A DNA stretch of 12,555 nucleotides from an uncultured bacterium (GTDB lineage: Bacteria; Bacteroidota; Bacteroidia; Bacteroidales; CAIWKO01), in assembly GCA_903916135.1 (NCBI GenBank), contig CAIWVT010000123.1, positions 1 through 12,555 of the forward strand, in the 5' to 3' direction. The translations under genes and the position numbers were made by a program. The notes beneath the pieces were generated by a model. That model was not told the origin of the DNA, did not search any database, and saw nothing but the letters and a program-made list of their open reading frames with translations. Numbering within the stretch: position 1 is the first letter of the stretch; each line of letters starts with the position of its first letter. Shown here one piece after another: positions 1 to 4,962 of the stretch.

Positions 1-30
1 CGCATAATATCATTTTACACTTATATGAAA

Positions 31-260
31 TCATCCGATTACACGTGGTTGCAACATGCACCACTGTATAATCGAACGATTATATCGAGTTGCAACATGC
101 AACTCTGTGAGAACGGACGATTATATCAAGATGCAACATGCAACTCTGTGTGAACGGATGATTATATCAAGAAGCAACATGCAACTCAGTGTGAACGGAT
201 GATTTTATAGAGTTGCAACATGCATCTCTGTGTGAACGGATAATTTCATGAAAATGCAAG
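31..260. repeat. 41-bp tandem repeat (minisatellite), about 5.5 copies
   Basis: The word GCAACAT or its GCAA remnant recurs at 51, 92, 133, 174, 215 and 256, exactly 41 bp apart each time. Units share a core GCAACATGCAACTCTGTGTG followed by a GAACGGATGATTATATC-like segment. The first copy is the most diverged; matching at period 41 can be followed left to about 36, and weakly to 31. The last copy decays after 256. The core forms a short inverted repeat around an ACA spacer, perfect over 8 bp in the second copy (87-94 with 98-105). There are no unique spacers, so this is not CRISPR. No reading frame runs through it. Its function is unknown. Confidence 0.93.
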
Positions 261-289
261 AATCATGATAATGCAACAAAAAATACATG

Positions 290-323
290 ATAAAAGACGT
301 AATGAATATTTATGGTCTTTTAT
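290..323. other. Inverted repeat, 9-bp arms
   Basis: ATAAAAGAC (290-298) is the exact reverse complement of GTCTTTTAT (315-323), with a 16-nt AT-rich spacer. On the + strand no T-tract follows. On the - strand the second arm runs into a T-rich stretch, so it could be a weak terminator for a gene reading leftward, but no such gene is visible in the window. An operator-like binding site is the alternative. I cannot decide between them. Confidence 0.4.
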
Positions 324-420
324 GTTGATAAAAAAAATTTGAAAATATCGCTATATATAAATATGGTATGAATAAAAAAAATCTCTTCCAATAAGGGAAT
401 TATATTCATCTTTAAAAACT

Positions 421-495
421 CCGAACTCCGAACTTGGAACCAAAATCCTTAATTCGGAACACCAATCTTGGAACCCCGAACCCCGAACTCGGAAC
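421..495. repeat. Heptanucleotide repeat array (NNNGAAC)
   Basis: GAAC occurs at 423, 430, 437, 457, 471, 478, 485 and 492. Apart from a single one-base slip (437 to 457 is 20 bp), every spacing is 7 or 14 bp. Heptads are TCCGAAC, TTGGAAC, CCCGAAC and TCGGAAC, interleaved with AAAATC/CAATC-type heptads such as ACCAATC. CCGAAC and TCGGAAC units partly complement each other, so a folded transcript is possible. It lies in non-coding DNA upstream of the first gene. The function is not evident. Confidence 0.85.
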
Positions 496-533
496 TAAAA
501 TCTCTAACAAAGTAAGAAATACGTGAATAAGGT

Positions 534-567
534 ATGAATTATGTAAATCAAAGAATGAATTATGTAA
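534..567. repeat. 13-bp direct repeat, 21 bp apart
   Basis: ATGAATTATGTAA occurs at 534-546 and again at 555-567, so the start-to-start offset is 21 bp, about two helical turns. It lies just upstream of the candidate promoter of the first gene, so a regulator-binding role is conceivable. A related sequence occurs at the start of tamB (4964-4988). Confidence 0.6.
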
Positions 568-571
568 GTGC

Positions 572-597
572 TTGGTGCCCCATTGTGTCTATCTTTG
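572..597 (+). promoter_or_regulatory. Candidate Bacteroidota-type promoter
   Basis: TATCTTTG at 590-597 matches the TAnnTTTG -7 box used by the Bacteroidota primary sigma factor. A TTG at 572-574 could serve as the -33 element, but the 15-bp gap is shorter than the roughly 19-bp optimum, so this part is weak. Transcription would begin around 603-606, leaving a leader of about 25 nt before the ATG at 629. The element lies inside the longer possible reading frame that opens at 572, which argues for the 629 start. Confidence 0.5.
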
Positions 598-628
598 CAT
601 TACAAAAAAAAATATAAATCTATCTATC

Positions 629-997
629 ATGGAACTAAAAATTAACACCAACACATTGTCCTATAATATGATTATACGTACTCATTATGAGGATGAATTT
701 CCAGGCTATCCAGCCTATGAAGCTTGCGACGACATTTATATACGCGGCAGCAAAATGAAAAATATGAATCCCGAAGACATTCATAGTTATAAATATCTCG
801 ATGCACCCAATTACGGCAAGTTTACCAATAAAGATAAACTGAACAATGATGAGCGCATCAGCAATTTGGATGTGCCGGGCGTTGATTTGGACGATGAAGA
901 CGAAAACGTGGGCAACGAAGACGAAGAAAACAATTATTACTCCATTGGAGGCGATGACCACAATGATTTGGAAGAAGATAAAGCGGAAGTGAATTAA
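629..997 (+). CDS. Small acidic conserved hypothetical protein (122 aa)
   Basis: I do not know a function for this protein. The N-terminal third has a Tyr/Pro-rich motif, FPGYPAYEACDDIY, at residues 24-37, then an NPED motif at 47-50. The C-terminal 49 residues (74-122) carry 20 Asp/Glu and only two basic residues, and include the motif DEENNYYSIGGDDHNDLEED at 98-117. I recall very similar acidic tails in small uncharacterised proteins of Bacteroidota, but cannot verify this here. There is no signal peptide, membrane segment or Cys cluster, so it is probably cytosolic and partly disordered. The frame is open from an ATG at 572, but a promoter-like box at 590-597 and an A-rich leader favour ATG 629; ATG 668 is a less likely alternative. 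It ends 70 nt before bacterioferritin and may be co-transcribed with it. Confidence 0.75.
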   Translation: MELKINTNTLSYNMIIRTHYEDEFPGYPAYEACDDIYIRGSKMKNMNPEDIHSYKYLDAPNYGKFTNKDKLNNDERISNLDVPGVDLDDEDENVGNEDEENNYYSIGGDDHNDLEEDKAEVN

Positions 998-1067
998 GCC
1001 GATGGCTACATCATAAATACCTTACATTATACCTATTATATATATATCTATAAAAAAAACCAAGAAC

Positions 1068-1547
1068 ATGAAAGGAAACGAGGAGTTAATTGTTGTTTTG
1101 AACACTTTGTTGAAGGATGAGTTGTCAGCCGTCAATCAATATATTGTTCATGCTAAGATGTGTCAGAACTGGGGCTACGGGAAACTGCACACAGCCATTC
1201 GCAATCAAGCGTTCGACGAAATGAACCATGCCGAATTGCTTATCGAGCGGATTATTTTGTATGAAAACACGCCTACGGTTACCAATATCAATATGTTGAA
1301 TATCGGAAAAACTGTTTCGGATATGATAGATAATGATAATGATGAAGAGATAGGTTCGGTCAATTCCTACCATAATGCTATTCGATTTGCACGTTCGTGC
1401 GATGATTATGTTACGGTGGATATTCTCACGAGGATTCTCATCTGTGAAGAAAGTCATTTGGATTGGGCTGAAACGCAGCGCAACCAAATACAACAGATGG
1501 GCATCGAAAATTATCTGTTGCTTCAAGTGGAACCTTCGGAAGAATAA
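1068..1547 (+). CDS. bfr: Bacterioferritin (heme-binding ferritin)
   Basis: This is an iron-storage protein that oxidises Fe(II) at a dinuclear ferroxidase centre and stores the mineral inside a 24-subunit shell. It has 159 residues, against 158 in E. coli Bfr, and aligns almost without gaps. All six ferroxidase ligands are present at the E. coli numbers: Glu18, Glu51, His54, Glu94, Glu127 and His130. Met52, the heme ligand at the dimer interface, is kept, as are Tyr25, Trp35 and Trp133. Two positions differ from E. coli: His46 (inner-surface iron site) is Asn, and Tyr58 is Leu. The start ATG follows an A-rich leader typical of Bacteroidota. No bacterioferritin-associated ferredoxin (Bfd) gene is adjacent; instead a flavin reductase follows 25 nt downstream, which may supply electrons for iron release (inference). 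Confidence 0.96.
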   Translation: MKGNEELIVVLNTLLKDELSAVNQYIVHAKMCQNWGYGKLHTAIRNQAFDEMNHAELLIERIILYENTPTVTNINMLNIGKTVSDMIDNDNDEEIGSVNSYHNAIRFARSCDDYVTVDILTRILICEESHLDWAETQRNQIQQMGIENYLLLQVEPSEE

Positions 1548-1572
1548 TCAAAAAATTATAAATAAAAATAGT

Positions 1573-2328
1573 ATGAAACCACACCTAATAAAGATTAAAT
1601 CACTGAAACTCATCACGCCCGACGTGTTGCACATCGTAACAGACAAACCTGCCAAGTTCAGCTACGTCCCCGGACAAGCCGTTGAACTTTCCATCAACAA
1701 ACCCGGTTGGCAAACCGATAGGCGTTCGTTTTATTTCATTTCTATCCCCGAAACCAGCAATTTGGAGTTCTGCATCAAAACCTACCCCGAACATAATGGC
1801 GTTACGAACGAAATGTTGAAACTGATAGTGGGCGACGAGCTCATCGTTTACGAAGAGTTTGGCGACATATCCTATCGCGGCGAGGGTCTCTTCATTGCCG
1901 AAGGTGTGGGCATCGCGCCTTTCCTATCAATTTTTCGCAATCTAAATTCACGCCATTTGATAGGCAACAACCAACTTATATATGTTAACAAAACCAAAGC
2001 CGACATCATTTTGGAGACCGAGCTAAATAATATATTAGATGGCAATTACACCAATCTTTTGTCGGAAGAACAGAACGCTGCTTATGCGCATGGACACATT
2101 ACTGAGAGTTTTTTGAAACATTTCCTTAACGGGAAACCCAAATATGTATATGTGTGTGGCTCGGCTAAAATGATAACTGCTGTGGAAAAAATTCTGTCGG
2201 CGCTGCATATTTCTAAAGACTTCATTGTGAAAGAGACCGCAGAAGAAAGAAAACCACTTGTTTATTCAAACTATCAACAATTTTATACAATTATACCGCT
2301 ACATAATACAAAAAGCTATGACAAATAG
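1573..2328 (+). CDS. FNR-family flavodoxin/ferredoxin reductase-like FAD protein
   Basis: This is a 251-residue ferredoxin-NADP+ reductase superfamily protein that moves electrons between NAD(P)H, FAD and a carrier. The FAD-binding barrel occupies about residues 3-102, with PGQ at 33-35 and an R-S-F-Y segment at 51-54 in the place of the flavin-binding RxYS motif. The nucleotide-binding half includes GVGIAP at 111-116 (GxGxxP) and VCGSAKM at 194-200, the family's CG-P-M-type motif. There is no 2Fe-2S ferredoxin domain and no membrane segment. ATG 1573 was chosen because it begins the FAD-domain strand and has an A-rich leader; upstream ATGs in this frame lie inside bfr. Relatives I recall end soon after the position of Glu221, whereas this one has about 30 extra residues and overlaps the next gene by 11 nt. 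The partner is unknown; Bfr or a flavodoxin is plausible. Confidence 0.88.
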   Translation: MKPHLIKIKSLKLITPDVLHIVTDKPAKFSYVPGQAVELSINKPGWQTDRRSFYFISIPETSNLEFCIKTYPEHNGVTNEMLKLIVGDELIVYEEFGDISYRGEGLFIAEGVGIAPFLSIFRNLNSRHLIGNNQLIYVNKTKADIILETELNNILDGNYTNLLSEEQNAAYAHGHITESFLKHFLNGKPKYVYVCGSAKMITAVEKILSALHISKDFIVKETAEERKPLVYSNYQQFYTIIPLHNTKSYDK

Positions 2329-3412
2329 TAAATTATTATCACCTACCTTGCTTGGCTCCATCGAGTTGAAGAATCACATGGTGATGGCTCCCATGACGCG
2401 CTGCCGTGCCATAAATAACCTTCCAAACGACCTGATGGCGACCTATTATGCGCAACGCGCCGATGCGGGACTCATCATCACCGAAGGCATTTCGCCATCA
2501 CCAAACGGTTTGGGCTATGCGCGCATCCCGGGCATATATACCAATGCACAAGTGGACGGATGGAAAAAAATTACCTCAAAAGTGATGATGTCGGGCGGCA
2601 AAATCTTTGCCCAATTGATGCACACGGGACGGATCAGTCATCCGTTCAATATGCCTGAGAATGCTCACATATTAGCACCTTCCGCCGTGAGAGCGGGCGG
2701 ACAAATGTGGACAGATTCTGAGCAATTGCAAGATTTTCCGATACCGAAAGAGATGACTTTCGACGAAATCTTTTACACCAAAACCGAATTTGTGGATGCT
2801 GCCATCAATGCCATAGATGCGGGCTTCGACGGGGTGGAACTCCACGCCGCCAATGGGTATCTGTTAGAACAGTTCTTGTCGCCTTGCTCTAACCTGCGCA
2901 CCGACGAATATGGCGGCAGTATCGTAAGACGTTGTAGTTTTGTGCTCGAAATTGCTACGGCTGTGGCAGAAGCTATCGGCAAAGAAAAGGTGGGCATCCG
3001 TCTTTCTCCCTATGGCACCGCAAGCGATATGTCGCCTTATCCTGATATCGAAAACACCTATGAATATCTTGCCGAACAGCTTGATATGATTGAAATTGCT
3101 TACATACATTTGGTGGATCATTCGAGTATGGGCGCACCCATCGTACCTCATTTGATGAAACAACTCATCCGAACCACCTTCCACAATCAGTTGATACTTG
3201 CGGGCGGCTACGACCTGCAATGTGCCGAAAATGATTTAGATAGCGGCTTGTGTGATTTGGTTGCTTTCGGACGTCCGTTTATCAGCAATCCCGATTTGGT
3301 GAATCGCTTGCGCAATAATTATCCACGTTCTATAATGACACATCCTGACTTTTTCTATACGGCAGGTGCCGAAGGTTACACCGATTACCCTGTCTATAGC
3401 CCCGAGGAGTAA
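2318..3412 (+). CDS. Old yellow enzyme family FMN oxidoreductase (alkene reductase)
   Basis: This is a 364-residue NADH:flavin oxidoreductase of the classical old-yellow-enzyme/NemA group, which uses NAD(P)H and FMN to reduce activated C=C bonds such as enals, enones and maleimide-like electrophiles, and sometimes nitro compounds or nitrate esters. A single TIM barrel fills the protein. Visible landmarks are APMTR at 24-28 (Thr27 near the flavin), QLMHTGR at 99-105, and HAANGYLLEQFLSP at 176-189. The last supplies the substrate-anchoring pair His176/Asn179 and the proton donor Tyr181. The C-terminal phosphate-binding part includes LAGGYD and FGRPFISNPDL. Met101 stands where PETN reductase has a Trp. 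ATG 2318 overlaps the upstream stop codon by 11 nt, suggesting translational coupling. The physiological substrate cannot be read from the sequence; detoxification of reactive electrophiles is the usual proposal. Confidence 0.93.
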   Translation: MTNSKLLSPTLLGSIELKNHMVMAPMTRCRAINNLPNDLMATYYAQRADAGLIITEGISPSPNGLGYARIPGIYTNAQVDGWKKITSKVMMSGGKIFAQLMHTGRISHPFNMPENAHILAPSAVRAGGQMWTDSEQLQDFPIPKEMTFDEIFYTKTEFVDAAINAIDAGFDGVELHAANGYLLEQFLSPCSNLRTDEYGGSIVRRCSFVLEIATAVAEAIGKEKVGIRLSPYGTASDMSPYPDIENTYEYLAEQLDMIEIAYIHLVDHSSMGAPIVPHLMKQLIRTTFHNQLILAGGYDLQCAENDLDSGLCDLVAFGRPFISNPDLVNRLRNNYPRSIMTHPDFFYTAGAEGYTDYPVYSPEE

Positions 3413-3424
3413 CACGTCAATCGG

Positions 3425-4318
3425 ATGGATTACATTGATTATTATAAACTTTTGGGCATCCCCAAAACGGCAACGGCGAGCGACATCAAAGCGGCTTATC
3501 GCAAGTTGGCGCGCAAACACCATCCCGACCTAAATCCCAATGACAAGGATGCGCTCAAAAAATTTCAGCAAATCAATGAGGCGAATGAGGTGTTGAGCGA
3601 TGCAACGAAGCGCAAGAAATATGATCAATATGGAAAAGATTGGCAACATGCCGAGGAGTTTGAACAATCGCGTCAACAGCAGAGGCAATCAGCACAAAAT
3701 CAACAGCAGCAATATGGTGGCGGACAAAATATGGGCGATTTTTCTGATTTCTTTTCATCTATGTTTGGCAATATGGGTGGCAGCGGTGGCAATCGTCCGC
3801 AAGCGAAATACCGCGGCGAGGATTTTTCTGCTGAAGTGCGTTTGCAGCTTATAGAGGCTTACGTAACGCATAAACAAACCCTTACAGTGAATGACACGAA
3901 CATCCGCATCACCATTCCTGCGGGTATCGAGAACGGACAAACTATAAAAATTAAAGGTCATGGAGGCATCAGCACCAACGGCGGACCCAATGGAGACTTA
4001 TATATAACATTCGCCCTATTACTCCATCCGCGCATCAAGCGTTTGGAAAATAATCTTTACACTACCGTGGATTTGGATTTGTATGTGGCGATGTTAGGCG
4101 GAGAAATCACGATGGAAACTTTAACAGGAAAAGTGAAGTTGCACGTGGCTGCCGAAACCCAAAACGGCACAAAAATAAAACTCAAAGGAAAGGGATTTCC
4201 TGTATATAAACAAGAGGGGCAATTCGGCGATTTTTATGTAACCTATAATCTGAAAACACCAACGCATCTCACACCAAGACAAAAAGAACTATTCACAGAA
4301 CTATCAAAAACTACCTAA
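3425..4318 (+). CDS. cbpA: CbpA-type DnaJ/Hsp40 co-chaperone
   Basis: This is a class B J-domain protein that stimulates the ATPase of DnaK and delivers substrates to it; E. coli CbpA also binds curved DNA. It has 297 residues, against 306 in E. coli. The J domain covers residues 1-70 with HPD at 33-35, the DnaK-contact motif. A Gln-rich stretch (81-96) and a Gly/Phe-rich linker (97-122, with DFSDFFSSMFGN) follow. The two beta-rich C-terminal substrate domains occupy about 130-297, including GHGG and GKGFP turns. There are no CxxCxGxG zinc modules, which excludes DnaJ proper. The gene starts 12 nt after the OYE stop and is followed by cbpM, the pairing typical of cbpAM operons, which supports the CbpA call over a generic DnaJ. 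Confidence 0.93.
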   Translation: MDYIDYYKLLGIPKTATASDIKAAYRKLARKHHPDLNPNDKDALKKFQQINEANEVLSDATKRKKYDQYGKDWQHAEEFEQSRQQQRQSAQNQQQQYGGGQNMGDFSDFFSSMFGNMGGSGGNRPQAKYRGEDFSAEVRLQLIEAYVTHKQTLTVNDTNIRITIPAGIENGQTIKIKGHGGISTNGGPNGDLYITFALLLHPRIKRLENNLYTTVDLDLYVAMLGGEITMETLTGKVKLHVAAETQNGTKIKLKGKGFPVYKQEGQFGDFYVTYNLKTPTHLTPRQKELFTELSKTT

Positions 4319-4331
4319 AACATTACACATC

Positions 4332-4631
4332 ATGGAAAAAACATATCTCATAGCCTTAAATGAATTTTGTATGAGTCATAATATCGAAATATCGTTTATT
4401 GAATCACTACAAAATACGGGTTTGATTGAAACTACCCAACTTCACGATGCAGGCTTTATAGAAGTCGAACAACTCCTGCAATTGGAAATGTATGTGCGTT
4501 TCCATTACGATTTGGACATCAACCTTGAAGGCATAGAAACCATCACGCACCTGCTCAAACGCATAGACGCACAATATAAAGAGATAGTGAAGCTCAAAAA
4601 CAAGCTGATGCTTTATGAATTGAAAGAATGA
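4332..4631 (+). CDS. cbpM: Chaperone modulator CbpM
   Basis: This 99-residue, largely helical protein (E. coli CbpM is 101) has a MerR-like fold; in E. coli it binds the CbpA J domain and blocks both DnaK stimulation and DNA binding. The N-terminal part includes LNEFCMSHNIEISFIESLQ at about 9-27, then a central QLLQLEMYVRFHYDLDINLEGIE segment from about residue 46. The C-terminal helix from about 74 has heptad-like hydrophobics and ends IVKLKNKLMLYELKE, suitable for dimerisation. It begins 13 nt after cbpA and is probably co-translated with it. There is no membrane segment or signal peptide. The assignment rests on size, helical pattern and position directly after cbpA; residue-level identity to E. 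coli CbpM looks low, so the position carries much of the weight. Confidence 0.85.
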   Translation: MEKTYLIALNEFCMSHNIEISFIESLQNTGLIETTQLHDAGFIEVEQLLQLEMYVRFHYDLDINLEGIETITHLLKRIDAQYKEIVKLKNKLMLYELKE

Positions 4632-4680
4632 TTTTTGTTTGAAGAGGTATAGAAATGCTATGCTGAAATCGCTGATGAGG

Positions 4681-4926
4681 AATACCACTGAGACACGGAG
4701 AACACTAAGAAACACTAAGCATACAACAACAATAAAACAATAGAACCATAAAACAATTTCAAGAATACCACTGAGGCACTAAGAGCACGAAGAAACACTA
4801 AGCATACAACAACAATGAAACAATAGAACCATAAAACAATTTCAAGAATACCACTGAGGCACTAAGATCACTGAGAAACACTAAGCATCCCACAACAATT
4901 CAACAATTCAACAATAGAACAATATA
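4681..4926. repeat. 83-bp tandem repeat filling the cbpM-tamB gap
   Basis: AATACCACTGAG starts at 4681, 4764 and 4847, exactly 83 bp apart. Two units are complete, and the third is good to about 4888 and degenerate to about 4926. Each unit has a CAC-word part of about 39 bp (CACTGAG, CACTAAG, CACGAAG in series) and a spacer of about 44 bp rich in ACAA/ATAA. The spacer parts of units 1 and 2 differ at one base, whereas the word parts differ at several. The words match those of the 42-bp array at 12297-12555 in the same orientation. The rest of the 331-nt gap (4632-4680 and 4927-4962) shows only a weak 6-bp stem at 4647-4663 without a T-tract. I see no clear promoter box for tamB. Confidence 0.93.
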
Positions 4927-4962
4927 GCAATCCCCCACACACAAATGCAATGATAAAAATGA

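Noticed and set aside
31..260. CRISPR-like array from regular 41-bp spacing
   Set aside because: The whole 41 bp repeats, with no unique spacers between conserved repeats, and no cas genes are nearby. It is a simple tandem repeat.
572..628. N-terminal extension of the first gene from ATG 572
   Set aside because: A TAnnTTTG promoter box lies inside it, and the A-rich leader sits before ATG 629. The extension is Cys/Leu-rich, unlike the rest of the protein.
1375..1572. Longer N-terminus of the flavin reductase overlapping bfr
   Set aside because: It is an out-of-frame reading of the conserved bacterioferritin gene, and the FAD domain begins directly at ATG 1573.
2258..2317. Longer N-terminus of the OYE gene
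   Set aside because: It overlaps the reductase reading frame, and the OYE barrel begins within a few residues of ATG 2318.
4647..4663. Intrinsic terminator after cbpM
   Set aside because: GTATAG/CTATGC pairs over 6 bp with one wobble, but the stem is weak and no T-tract follows.
4950..4961. Alternative tamB starts at ATG 4950 or 4959
   Set aside because: Both ATGs are in another frame that stops within a few codons, and the tamB frame has a TGA directly before ATG 4963.
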